Source: Arthrobacter sp. B3I9
GTDB lineage: Bacteria > Actinomycetota > Actinomycetes > Actinomycetales > Micrococcaceae
Reading direction: 5' to 3'
DNA: 64,000 nt
Assembly: GCF_030816935.1 (NCBI RefSeq)
Contig: NZ_JAUSYO010000001.1
Location: forward strand, 1,178,001-1,242,000
Below the pieces are notes generated by a model. It was not told the DNA's origin and did not search any database. It saw nothing but the letters and a program-made list of their open reading frames with translations. The number at the start of each line of letters is the position of its first letter. The first letter of the stretch is position 1. Positions 43,441 through 51,888 of this stretch are shown one piece after another. The translations under genes were made by a program, and so were the position numbers.

Positions 43441-43462
43441 TATTTAGCTTGTATCTAAAATA
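43441..43462. promoter_or_regulatory. Candidate ROK operator
   Basis: TATTTAG and CTAAAATA form an imperfect inverted repeat around a seven-base centre (TTTAG/CTAAA arms). It is AT-rich in a GC-rich background and lies between the divergent regulator and glucosidase starts. Confidence 0.5.
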
Positions 43463-43496
43463 CCAGAACCCGGTTCCGAGCTCCGAAGGATTTCCC

Positions 43497-45203
43497 TTGA
43501 CCCACACCGCCACGCTGGCAACCTTGTCCGGTTCCGACCTCGCCGCCGATCCCAACTGGTGGCGCCAGGCCTCGGTGTACCAGATCTACCCCCGCAGCTT
43601 CTCCGACTCCAACGGTGACGGTCTGGGCGACATCAAGGGCATCACGGCCAAGGTCCCGTACCTCAAGGAGCTCGGGATCGACGCCGTCTGGCTGAGCCCC
43701 TTCTATCCCTCCGCCCTGGCGGATGGCGGCTACGACGTCGACGACTACCGCGACGTGGACCCCAAGCTCGGCACCCTCGCCGACTTCGACGAAATGTCCG
43801 CCGCGCTGCACGCCGCAGGCATCAAGCTCATCGCGGACATCGTCCCGAACCACTCGTCCGACCGGCACATCTGGTTCAAGGAGGCGCTTGCCTCGCCCAA
43901 GGGTTCCGCGGCGCGTGACCGCTACATCTTCCGGGACGGCAAGGGCGAAAACGGCGAGATTGCGCCCTCGGACTGGGAGTCGGTCTTCGGCGGCCCCGCC
44001 TGGGAACGCATCACCGAACCCGACGGCACGCCCGGGCAGTGGTACATGCACATCTTCGCCAAGGAGCAGCCGGACCTCAACTGGTCCAACCGGGAGATCC
44101 GCGATGATTTCCTCAAGACGCTCCGTTTCTGGTCCGACCGCGGTGTGGACGGCTTCCGCGTCGACGTGGCACACGCCCTGACCAAGGACCTCACGGAGCC
44201 GCTGCTGTCCAAGGTGGAGCTCAACCCGGCCGGAACCGGCGCCGACGGCCACCTCGACGGTTCCCACCCATTCTGGGACCGCGACGAGGTCCACGAGATC
44301 TACGTGGAGTGGCGTGAGGTCTTCAACGAATACAACCCGCCGCGCACCGCCGTCGCCGAAGCCTGGGTGCACGCCAGCCGCCGGGCACGCTACGCCAGCC
44401 CGGAGGGCCTCGGCCAGGCCTTCAACTTCGACCTGCTGCAGGCCGACTTCGACGCCGAAGAATTCCGCGAAATCATCACCCGCAACCTCGCCGAAGCCAC
44501 GGAGTCCGGTGCCTCATCCACCTGGGTGTTCTCCAACCACGACGTCGTCCGGCACGCCACCCGCTACGGCCTGCCCCAGGGCGGCGGGAAGCATGCCAAG
44601 GGACAGGACGGCAAGGGCTGGCTCCTGGCCGGCGCCCCGGCCGACGAGCTCGACGTCGAACTGGGCCTGCGCCGCGCCCGCGCCGCCACCCAGCTGATGC
44701 TGGCTCTGCCCGGCTCCGCCTACCTGTACCAGGGCGAGGAGCTGGGACTGCAGGAAGTCGGCGAAATCCCCGACTCCGAGCGCCAGGACCCGACCTTCTT
44801 CCGCAACAAGGGCGTCGAGATCGGCCGTGACGGCTGCCGCGTGCCGTTGCCCTGGGAAGCCGACGGCAGCTCCTTCGGCTTCGGCGACGGCGGCGCCCAC
44901 CTGCCGCAGCCGGCCTGGTTCAGCCGCTACGCCGTCGCCGCGCAGGACGGGGTGACAGGATCCACGCTGGAGTTCTACCGGAAAGCCCTCAAGCTGCGGC
45001 GCGAACTGCAGGCCGCCGAAGAACTGGAATGGCTCGACTCCGGCAACGCCGACGTCCTGCACTTCCGCCGCCCCGGAAACTGGCAGACGGTGACGAACTT
45101 CGGGACCACGCCGGTGGAACTCCCCGCCGGCGAGGTGCTGCTGAGCAGCTCACCGCTGGACGGGAACCTCCTGCCGGGCAGCACCACCGTCTGGCTGCGG
45201 TGA
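43497..45203 (+). CDS. GH13 alpha-glucosidase (oligo-1,6-/alpha-1,4-glucosidase type)
   Basis: The 568-residue cytoplasmic hydrolase contains the (beta/alpha)8 barrel of GH13: VYQIYPRSFSDSNGDGLGD, the nucleophile aspartate in GVDGFRVDVAH, the acid/base glutamate in VAEAWVH and the third carboxylate in FSNHDVVRHATR. It releases glucose from maltose- or isomaltose-type oligosaccharides. TTG 43497 has GAAGGA six bases upstream. The stop overlaps the next gene's GTG. Regulated, by inference, by the adjacent ROK protein. Confidence 0.92.
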   Translation: MTHTATLATLSGSDLAADPNWWRQASVYQIYPRSFSDSNGDGLGDIKGITAKVPYLKELGIDAVWLSPFYPSALADGGYDVDDYRDVDPKLGTLADFDEMSAALHAAGIKLIADIVPNHSSDRHIWFKEALASPKGSAARDRYIFRDGKGENGEIAPSDWESVFGGPAWERITEPDGTPGQWYMHIFAKEQPDLNWSNREIRDDFLKTLRFWSDRGVDGFRVDVAHALTKDLTEPLLSKVELNPAGTGADGHLDGSHPFWDRDEVHEIYVEWREVFNEYNPPRTAVAEAWVHASRRARYASPEGLGQAFNFDLLQADFDAEEFREIITRNLAEATESGASSTWVFSNHDVVRHATRYGLPQGGGKHAKGQDGKGWLLAGAPADELDVELGLRRARAATQLMLALPGSAYLYQGEELGLQEVGEIPDSERQDPTFFRNKGVEIGRDGCRVPLPWEADGSSFGFGDGGAHLPQPAWFSRYAVAAQDGVTGSTLEFYRKALKLRRELQAAEELEWLDSGNADVLHFRRPGNWQTVTNFGTTPVELPAGEVLLSSSPLDGNLLPGSTTVWLR

Positions 45204-46198
45204 GCCGGACGAGCCCGAGCCCGGAAACCGGCCTTTTGATCCAGGAGCGGGTCCCTGCGCAGGAACTCATCTATGGGTGCATGGGCCTCGGCGGCAGCTG
45301 GTCGGCGGAGCCCTACTCCTCCGCGGACGTGGACCAGGCGGCTGCCGCCGTCGACGCCGCCCTCGATGCCGGCATCACGCTGTTCGACCACGCTGACATC
45401 TACCGCAACGGCAAGGCGGAGGCGGTCTTCGGCGAGGTGCTGGCCCGGACGCCGGGCCTGCGGGACCGTATCCGGCTGCAGACCAAATGCGGCATCCGGC
45501 TGGGCGAGCAGGGCCTGGGGACGTTTTACGACCTGAGCCGGGACGCCATCCTGGAGCGGACCAACGAAAGCCTCGCGCGGCTCCGGACGGACTACGTGGA
45601 CGTGCTGATGCTGCACCGGCCCGATCCCCTGATGGACCCCGCCGAGGTGGCGTCGGCCGTGGGGCAGCTGATGGCCGAGGGCAAGGTCCGTTCCGTCGGC
45701 GTGTCCAACATGTCCGGGCCGCAGATCGACGTGCTGCAGGATCGGCTGGAGGCCCCGGTGGTGGCCAACCAGCTCGAGATGAGCCTGCTGAAGCGCGCCT
45801 GGCTGGAGAGCACAGTGCTGGTGAACCATGCCGAGGGCACGGACTACAGCTTCCCGCACGGCACCGTGGAGCATTGCGTCCGGCAGGGCATCACGCTGCA
45901 GGCTTACGGTGCCCTAGCCCGCGGCCTCTACACCGGGGCGCCGTCCGGGCAGCCGACGCCGGCCGAGGAAGCCACCACCGCCCTGGTGGCGCAGCTTGCC
46001 TCGGAAAAGGGAACGACGGGGGAGTCGATCCTGCTGGGCTGGCTGATGAAGCATCCCGCCGGGATCGCGCCCGTGATCGGAACGGCCAACCCGGAACGCA
46101 TCCGGGCCTGCGCCGGTGCGGCCGAGGCCGCAGCCGGCATGAGCCGGGCCGAGTGGTACCGGCTCTGGACCACGGCGCGGGGCAGTAACATCCCCTAA
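45200..46198 (+). CDS. Aldo/keto reductase
   Basis: The 332-residue NADPH-dependent barrel enzyme resembles E. coli YdhF. The catalytic tetrad can be followed: Asp and Tyr in ITLFDHADIYRNG, Lys in RIRLQTKCGIR and His in DVLMLHRPDPL. SVGVSNMSGPQ is the usual strand-seven motif. GTG 45200 overlaps the glucosidase stop (GTGA), suggesting coupled expression and a role on a sugar or sugar-derived carbonyl. Confidence 0.9.
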   Translation: MSRTSPSPETGLLIQERVPAQELIYGCMGLGGSWSAEPYSSADVDQAAAAVDAALDAGITLFDHADIYRNGKAEAVFGEVLARTPGLRDRIRLQTKCGIRLGEQGLGTFYDLSRDAILERTNESLARLRTDYVDVLMLHRPDPLMDPAEVASAVGQLMAEGKVRSVGVSNMSGPQIDVLQDRLEAPVVANQLEMSLLKRAWLESTVLVNHAEGTDYSFPHGTVEHCVRQGITLQAYGALARGLYTGAPSGQPTPAEEATTALVAQLASEKGTTGESILLGWLMKHPAGIAPVIGTANPERIRACAGAAEAAAGMSRAEWYRLWTTARGSNIP

Positions 46199-46280
46199 AG
46201 CTGTGATTTTGGTCTTAATGGTCACCCGGCCGGGCCGGAATACTTAGCGGGATAGTCCCGGGTGCGGATAGCGTAGAGAC

Positions 46281-47144
46281 ATGACCTCTACGACCGCAGC
46301 CGGGACCATCCGGCCTCAACGCAATGTTCCAGCCGAAATCGCCCGTTCGTGGCTCCTGGTCAACGCCATGAAACCCGAGCTCTTCGACCAGTCCGCCGTC
46401 TCCCGCGCGGACGCCATCATCCTTGACATCGAGGATGCCGTGGATCCTTCCCAGAAGGACGCCGCCCGCGGCCACGTGGTGGACTGGCTCACCGGGGGCG
46501 GCTCCGCCTGGGTCCGCATCAACGACGCCACCAGCCCCTTCTGGGCCGACGACCTCGCCGGCCTCCGCGGAACCCCCGGCCTGCTGGGCGTCATGCTGGC
46601 CAAGACCGAGTCCGCGGACCAGGTCACCGAAAGCTTCCACCGGATGGACGGCAAGACCCCGGTCATCCCGCTGGTCGAATCCGCAGTCGGGATCGAGGAG
46701 GCCAACCACATCTCGAAGGCCCAGGGCGCGTTCCGCCTGGCCTTCGGCTCCGGCGATTTCCGCCGCGACACCGGTATGGCCGCCACCCCCGAAGCCATGG
46801 CCTACCCGCGTGCCAAGCTCGTCGTCGCCAGCCGAGTGGGCAACCTGCCCGGGCCCATCGACGGTCCTACGGTGGGAACCAGCCACCCCATCCTGCGCGA
46901 GCAGACCGGCATCACCGTGACGATGGGCATGACCGGCAAGCTCTGCCTTGCCATCGACCAGACCCCGGTCATCAACGAGGTCATCAGCCCCACGCCGTCC
47001 GACGTCGCCTGGGCCACCGACTTCATGGCCGACTTCGAAGCGAACGGCCGCGTCATCCGCGACGGCTCGGACCTGCCCCGCCTGGGCCGCGCAGAGAAGA
47101 TCATGAAGCTGGCAGTAGCGTTCGGGGTGCAGCCGGCCCTGTAG
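46281..47144 (+). CDS. HpcH/HpaI-family CoA ester lyase, CitE-like
   Basis: The 287-residue TIM-barrel lyase has RSWLLVNAMKPELFDQ, the metal site region AIILDIEDAVDP and VRINDATSPFWADDL, then VIPLVESAVGIEEANH with a metal-binding glutamate. CitE-like proteins split citramalyl-CoA, malyl-CoA or similar esters; without citrate lyase partners nearby, a stand-alone activity of that kind is likely. ATG 46281. A terminator follows. Confidence 0.87.
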   Translation: MTSTTAAGTIRPQRNVPAEIARSWLLVNAMKPELFDQSAVSRADAIILDIEDAVDPSQKDAARGHVVDWLTGGGSAWVRINDATSPFWADDLAGLRGTPGLLGVMLAKTESADQVTESFHRMDGKTPVIPLVESAVGIEEANHISKAQGAFRLAFGSGDFRRDTGMAATPEAMAYPRAKLVVASRVGNLPGPIDGPTVGTSHPILREQTGITVTMGMTGKLCLAIDQTPVINEVISPTPSDVAWATDFMADFEANGRVIRDGSDLPRLGRAEKIMKLAVAFGVQPAL

Positions 47145-47162
47145 CCGCCCGCACCAAGCACA

Positions 47163-47207
47163 AAGACCCCGTGGCCGATATCCGTTATCCGGTCCACGGG
47201 GTCTTTT
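47163..47207. terminator. Bidirectional terminator
   Basis: A twelve-base-pair stem AAGACCCCGTGG/CCACGGGGTCTT with a nineteen-base loop and T runs on both strands lies between the convergent CitE-like and VOC genes. Confidence 0.82.
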
Positions 47208-47241
47208 GCGACGTTCAAGGGGCTTCGGGCCGCCCGCGCGC

Positions 47242-47634
47242 CTAGTGCTGAAAGGCTTCCTTGACCTCCGGCCGCGTCGACTCCTGGATGACCCAGCGGT
47301 TCCCGTCGGGGTCACTGAAGTAGGCGAAGGCGACGCCGCCCATGTCCTGGACCTCGCTGATCCCGGCCCCGCGTTCCAGCAGTTCGGCACGCGTGGAGGC
47401 CATGTCCGGGACGACGAGCTGAAGCCCTTCCAGGCTGCCCGGGGTCATGCCGGTCATTCCCGTTCCGATCACTATCGACGCGGACGAGCCGGGCGGTGTG
47501 AGCTGGACCACCCTGACGCCCGGAATGTATTCCACGTCGTGGTCCAGGGCGAAGCCCAACTGGTCCGTATAGAACGACTTAGCCTTGTCCACGTCGGCGA
47601 CAGGCACTTGCACAACCTCGAGGCGCATCTCCAT
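47242..47634 (-). CDS. VOC-family protein
   Basis: The 130-residue single-module glyoxalase/dioxygenase-fold protein begins MRLEVVQVPVADVDKAKSFYTDQLGF. It continues GVRVVQLTPPGSSASIVIGTG and ends with MGGVAFAYFSDPDGNRWVIQE, with the late Glu of the metal site. Many such proteins detoxify or bind small compounds. The ligand is unknown. ATG 47634 is preferred; ATG 47628 has no independent ribosome binding site. Confidence 0.87.
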   Translation of the reverse strand: MEMRLEVVQVPVADVDKAKSFYTDQLGFALDHDVEYIPGVRVVQLTPPGSSASIVIGTGMTGMTPGSLEGLQLVVPDMASTRAELLERGAGISEVQDMGGVAFAYFSDPDGNRWVIQESTRPEVKEAFQH

Positions 47635-47686
47635 GCGCCTCAGGCTACCCCGGATTCCTCCACCGCGGGGCCGGTAGACTGGGTCG

Positions 47687-47911
47687 GTGCTGAACGAATT
47701 CTGGGCCACCGCTTCCACCACCTACAAGGTGCTGGTTTTCAGCGCCATGGGCCTGATTGCCCTGGGCATCATCCTTAACGTGGTGGGCAACACCTCGCAG
47801 AACCAGGGCCTCGCCATCGCCTCGCTGCCGATCATCGGCCTGGGGCTGGTCCTGCACATCGCCGGGCTCGTGGTCCGCGGCCAGGCGATCCGGAAAAACC
47901 TCAAGCGCTGA
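47687..47911 (+). CDS. DUF3188 small membrane protein
   Basis: The 74-residue product has two membrane helices (VLVFSAMGLIALGIILNVVG and SLPIIGLGLVLHIAGLVV) and a basic C-terminus RKNLKR. It matches the actinobacterial DUF3188 family of unknown function. GTG 47687 is the start. It precedes the MaoC gene pair by 22 bases and may be the head of that operon. Confidence 0.75.
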   Translation: MLNEFWATASTTYKVLVFSAMGLIALGIILNVVGNTSQNQGLAIASLPIIGLGLVLHIAGLVVRGQAIRKNLKR

Positions 47912-47933
47912 GCGCTGCCGCTAGGCTGGATCC

Positions 47934-48407
47934 ATGACTATCAATCCGGACCTGCAGGGCCGCAGCTACCCCGCCGCAGAGGTGTACGACGTCGGCCGGG
48001 AGAAAATCCGCGAGTTCGCCCGCGCGGTCAAGGCCACCCACCCCGCCCACTTCGACGTTGATGCGGCAGCCGCACTGGGACACAGTGACCTGGTGGCGCC
48101 GCCGACCTTCGCCATCATCATCGCCCAGCGCGCCGACGCCCAGCTGATTGAGGATCCGGACTCAGGCATCGACTTCTCCCGGGTGGTCCACGCGGACCAG
48201 CGTTTCATCCACCACCGGCCGATTGTCGCCGGTGACCGGCTCGTCACAGAACTGCATGTCGACGGCGTCCGCGCCATGGGCGGCGGCGCCATGATCACCA
48301 CCCGCTCGGAAATCTTCGGGCTCAGTCCGGACGGGGCCGGCGAGGACTCGCGCGAGCCCGTTGCCACCGCCACCTCATCCATCCTGGTCCGCGGAGAGGG
48401 ACAGTAA
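47934..48407 (+). CDS. MaoC-type dehydratase subunit, HadA-like (UPF0336)
   Basis: The 157-residue hotdog-fold protein matches the FAS1_DH_region/UPF0336 group. It has an N-terminal AEVYDVGREKIREFARAV and VAPPTFAIIIAQ. It lacks the complete Asp-His catalytic pair, as HadA does, and so is probably the substrate-binding partner of the downstream HadB-like subunit, which starts two bases after its stop. Together they would dehydrate 3-hydroxyacyl thioesters. Confidence 0.88.
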   Translation: MTINPDLQGRSYPAAEVYDVGREKIREFARAVKATHPAHFDVDAAAALGHSDLVAPPTFAIIIAQRADAQLIEDPDSGIDFSRVVHADQRFIHHRPIVAGDRLVTELHVDGVRAMGGGAMITTRSEIFGLSPDGAGEDSREPVATATSSILVRGEGQ

Positions 48408-48409
48408 CC

Positions 48410-48853
48410 ATGACAACCACCCCCACCCTCGCCGGCCTGACCGTCGGCCAGGACATCGGCAGCCGGACCGTCGAGGTCACCCGGACGGACCTGGTGAAGT
48501 ACGCCGGCGCGTCCGGCGATTTCAACCCCATCCACTGGAACGAGGCCTTCGCCACCGGCGTCGGACTGCCCGGAGTGATTGCGCACGGCATGTTCACCAT
48601 GGGCTCCGTGGTCCAGCTGGTCACCGACTGGGCCGGGGACCCGGGCGCTGTCATCGACTTCCAGACCCGGTTCACCAAGCCCGTACCCGTGGCCGACACG
48701 ACCGGGGTGCCCGAACCAGGCGCCGTGATCGAGGTCAGTGGCGCCATTGGAGCCCTCGACGCCGATGCCGGGACCGCACGGGTGGACCTGACCGTCGTTT
48801 CGGCCGGCCAGAAAGTCCTGATGAAGGCCCAGGCCGTCGTCAGGCTGGACTGA
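48410..48853 (+). CDS. MaoC-type dehydratase subunit, HadB-like
   Basis: The 147-residue hotdog protein has the MaoC hydratase signature YAGASGDFNPIHWNEAFA, whose Asp and His form the active site, and LPGVIAHGMFTMG. It acts with the HadA-like partner as an (R)-specific 3-hydroxyacyl dehydratase. The presumed organism lacks mycolic acids, so a general fatty-acid or acyl-thioester role is likelier than FAS-II. Confidence 0.9.
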   Translation: MTTTPTLAGLTVGQDIGSRTVEVTRTDLVKYAGASGDFNPIHWNEAFATGVGLPGVIAHGMFTMGSVVQLVTDWAGDPGAVIDFQTRFTKPVPVADTTGVPEPGAVIEVSGAIGALDADAGTARVDLTVVSAGQKVLMKAQAVVRLD

Positions 48854-48868
48854 GCCTATGGTGCGGCG

Positions 48869-50158
48869 TTGAGTGACCGCGCCGTCACGGCGACGGATGT
48901 GAGCCTCTGGCGCAACGCCGTCGTCGTTTCCTATGCGATGAGCGGCGTTGCATTCGCCACCTGGGTCTCCCGGCTGCCGGCCATCCGGAACGGCCTCAAC
49001 CTCACGCCCGGAACCGTAGGCCTGCTGCTGCTGTGCCTGACGGCCGGTTCGTTCATCTCGGTGTCGGCTTCGGGGCTGATCGTGTTGCGCTTCGGTTCCA
49101 AGCTGACCATCCGGACCGGCAGCATTGTGGTCGGCTGCGGGCTCGTCCTGGCCGGCTTCGGAACGTCCGTCCTGGGCAACCCCCTGGCCGCCGCCGCCGG
49201 CCTGGCGGTGATCGGCCTCGGCACCGCGAGCTGGAACACGGCCTCGAACGTGGAGGGCGCCGCCGTCGAAAGGGCGCTGGGCCGCCACATCATGCCGCGC
49301 CTGCACGGGGCGTTCAGCCTGGGCACCGTGGCGGGTGCCGGAATGGGTGCGTGGGCTGCGGGCGCCGGGACGCCGGTGTTCTGGCACTTTGCTGCTGTTG
49401 GGGTGCTGGTGGCCGGTTCGGTGGCTACCGCCGCGGCGTGGTTCCGCGCGGACACGACGCCGGTGGAGGCCGGAGAAAGCTTCCGGCCAGCCAAACGGGA
49501 CACCTTCGAGGATCCGTCCACGGGACCGCTGCCGGTCATCGGCCAGGCAAGAGGCCAGGCCGGCGGCCAGCCCAAGGAGCCGTTGGACAGCAAGCGGCAG
49601 GTCGCGCAGGCATGGCGGGAGGGCCGGACCCTGCTGCTGGGCGTCCTGGTGCTGGGGCTGGCCCTGGCCGAGGGTGCGGCGGGGGACTGGGTGGCCCTGG
49701 CACTCGCTGACGGCCACGGCCAGTCCGATGCCGCCGGCGCCGCAGGGTATGGATTATTCGTCACGTTCATGACGGTGGGACGCTTTGCCGGCACGCTTGC
49801 CCTTGACCGCTTCGGCAGGGTGCCCGTGATGCGCTGGTGCGCCGCGATGGCCGTTCTGGGCCTGGGTCTGTTCGTTTTCGCCCCGGTTCCGTGGCTGGCC
49901 TACGTAGCGCTGGCCATCTGGGGCCTGGGCGCGTCGTTGGGCTTCCCCGTGGGCATGTCCGCCGCAGCAGACGATGCCGCCAAGGCCGCCGCCCGGGTCT
50001 CCGTGGTGTCCACAATCGGCTACGGCGCCTTCCTTTGCGGGCCTCCGCTGCTGGGCCTGCTGGCCGAACACGTCGGCATCCTGCACTCGCTTCTGGCCGT
50101 GATGGCAATGCTGCTGGTGAGTTTCCTGCTCTCACCCGTGGCCCGGAAGCTTCGCTAG
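48869..50158 (+). CDS. MFS transporter
   Basis: The 429-residue major-facilitator protein has about twelve helices. The first half starts WRNAVVVSYAMSGVAFATWVSRLPAIR; the second includes FAGTLALDRFGRVPVMRWCAAM. A cytoplasmic loop of about 60 residues separates the halves near residue 205. It resembles sugar- or drug-exporting members. TTG 48869 is the start, fifteen bases after the HadB-like gene and possibly in the same transcript. Substrate unknown. Confidence 0.85.
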   Translation: MSDRAVTATDVSLWRNAVVVSYAMSGVAFATWVSRLPAIRNGLNLTPGTVGLLLLCLTAGSFISVSASGLIVLRFGSKLTIRTGSIVVGCGLVLAGFGTSVLGNPLAAAAGLAVIGLGTASWNTASNVEGAAVERALGRHIMPRLHGAFSLGTVAGAGMGAWAAGAGTPVFWHFAAVGVLVAGSVATAAAWFRADTTPVEAGESFRPAKRDTFEDPSTGPLPVIGQARGQAGGQPKEPLDSKRQVAQAWREGRTLLLGVLVLGLALAEGAAGDWVALALADGHGQSDAAGAAGYGLFVTFMTVGRFAGTLALDRFGRVPVMRWCAAMAVLGLGLFVFAPVPWLAYVALAIWGLGASLGFPVGMSAAADDAAKAAARVSVVSTIGYGAFLCGPPLLGLLAEHVGILHSLLAVMAMLLVSFLLSPVARKLR

Positions 50159-50213
50159 GCCCTTTGCGCACTCCGCTTACGGCCAGCGCCAAGATCCCCG
50201 CTAGGCTTGTCAG

Positions 50214-51281
50214 GTGACCCAGACACTGCTTTCAGCCCTGACCACGGCCGCCGTCGGAGGCCCCGCCGGCAGCTTCATTGAGGCCCGCACCGAGGCCGAA
50301 ATCATCGACGCCGTCCGCGCGGCCGACGCCGCCGGCGAGCCGCTGCTGATCATCGGCGGCGGCTCCAACCTGCTGGTATCCGACGCCGGGTTCCCCGGCA
50401 CGGTTCTCAAGATCGCCTCCGAGGGGTTCACCGTCAATGCCGAGGATTCGTGCGGAGGCGTCGCCCTCGTGGTCCAGGCCGGACACAACTGGGACGCCTT
50501 GGTGCAACACGCCGTGCTGCACGCCTGGTCCGGCATCGAGGCGCTCTCCGGCATCCCCGGTGCCACTGGTGCCACCCCGGTGCAGAATGTCGGCGCCTAC
50601 GGCTCGGACGTCTCCCAGACCATCGCCGCTGTCCGCACCTGGGATCGGGAACGCAACGCCGTCAAGACCTTCACCAACTCCGAACTGAAGTTTGGCTACC
50701 GGGACTCAATCCTGAAGCAGACCACCGTCAGCGGCTCACCGCGCTACGTGGTCCTCACGGTCGAGTTCCAGCTTCCCCTGGGCCGGATGAGCGCGCCCAT
50801 CCGTTATGCCGAGCTGGCCAAGGCCCTCGGAGTCGAGCCCGGCAGCAGGGCGTACTCAAACGATGTACGGCGCGAGGTGCTGCGGCTCCGGGCCTCCAAA
50901 GGCATGGTCTGGGACGCCGCCGACCGGGACACGTACTCCACCGGCTCGTTCTTCACCAATCCGGTCGTGTCCGCCGACGCGGCGGGGGCCCTCCCCGAGG
51001 ACGCCCCGCGCTACCCGGGCGGGCAGGACGGGCTGACCAAGCTCTCGGCGGCCTGGCTGATCGACCGGGCAGGCTATGCCAAGGGCTTCGGCCTCGAGCA
51101 AAACGGCCCATCGGGCGGCCGCGCCTCGCTCTCCACCAAACACACCCTCGCCATCACCAACCGGGGCGGCGCGCGGACCGAGGACATGCTGGCAATTGCC
51201 CGCGAGGTCAGGCGCGGCGTCGTCGAGCGCTTCGGCATCGAGCTGCACCCGGAGCCCTTGCTGATCGGCGTCGAGCTCTAA
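50214..51281 (+). CDS. murB: UDP-N-acetylenolpyruvoylglucosamine reductase
   Basis: The 355-residue FAD enzyme makes UDP-MurNAc for peptidoglycan. FAD-binding motifs are LLIIGGGSNLLVSDAGF and LSGIPGATGATPVQNVGAYG; the catalytic serine is in YSTGSFFTNP. Length and the Tyr-containing insert (GYRDSILK) fit type I MurB. GTG 50214 is the start. It follows the dehydratase/MFS genes with a 55-base gap and may have its own promoter. Confidence 0.94.
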   Translation: MTQTLLSALTTAAVGGPAGSFIEARTEAEIIDAVRAADAAGEPLLIIGGGSNLLVSDAGFPGTVLKIASEGFTVNAEDSCGGVALVVQAGHNWDALVQHAVLHAWSGIEALSGIPGATGATPVQNVGAYGSDVSQTIAAVRTWDRERNAVKTFTNSELKFGYRDSILKQTTVSGSPRYVVLTVEFQLPLGRMSAPIRYAELAKALGVEPGSRAYSNDVRREVLRLRASKGMVWDAADRDTYSTGSFFTNPVVSADAAGALPEDAPRYPGGQDGLTKLSAAWLIDRAGYAKGFGLEQNGPSGGRASLSTKHTLAITNRGGARTEDMLAIAREVRRGVVERFGIELHPEPLLIGVEL

Positions 51282-51293
51282 AAGCCCTGGGGC

Positions 51294-51791
51294 TCAGCCT
51301 TTGCGGCCGCCCGCGGAAACCTTGCTGAACAGCAGGAACGTGAAACCGGACGCCGCGGCGCCCAGCAGGAAGACCTGGCAGAAGGCGACGGACTGGGCGC
51401 TCGGGCCGCTCTGGAGCACCAGGCCGGCGCAGGCAAAGGCGACGGCACCCACGAGAAGGACCATGGAGCCCTGCAGGAGGCTCCGCACCGTGGCGGGAAG
51501 CTCCGCCCCGGATTCCGGGCGTGGCCCCGCGTCCCCCTGCTGGGCTGTGGAGCCGGCGCCGGCGCCGGCGCGCGGCTGCAGCGCTGCCGCCGGCACGAAC
51601 GCGGTCACGGTGACAGCCATGCACGCTGCGGCGACCAGCTGCATGGTGCTCATCTCGGGCGAGAGGCGCGTTCCGCTGGCAATCGCGACCGCCAGTCCGG
51701 CAGCCATTCCGGCCGCGCTGGACGCCCAGCCCAGCAGGGCGAGCCTCCGGCACAGGGGCCGCAACTGCGGCCACATCTCACTCATGGTCAT
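51294..51791 (-). CDS. Four-helix membrane protein, unknown function
   Basis: I do not recognise a family. The 165-residue product has four hydrophobic segments: LALLGWASSAAGMAAGLAVA, LVAAACMAVTVTAFVP, GSMVLLVGAVAFACAGLVL and VAFCQVFLLGAAASGFTFLLF. An Ala/Gly/Pro-rich cytoplasmic or external loop lies between the second and third. The ending SAGGRKG is basic. It converges on murB with twelve bases between stops. Start is ATG 51791 or ATG 51785. Confidence 0.7.
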   Translation of the reverse strand: MTMSEMWPQLRPLCRRLALLGWASSAAGMAAGLAVAIASGTRLSPEMSTMQLVAAACMAVTVTAFVPAAALQPRAGAGAGSTAQQGDAGPRPESGAELPATVRSLLQGSMVLLVGAVAFACAGLVLQSGPSAQSVAFCQVFLLGAAASGFTFLLFSKVSAGGRKG

Positions 51792-51888
51792 GCATCAAGG
51801 GTAGATAATCCTGCTGGAAGGCGGCTGGGAGCGGCGCGGACATAGCCGGCAGCGGCGTAGACCGGCGCTGTAGCCCTAGCATAAGTCC

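Noticed and set aside
42249..43496. 416-codon open extension in front of the alpha-glucosidase
   Set aside because: It is antisense to the ROK regulator and the glucosidase domain starts normally at TTG 43497 with a ribosome binding site.
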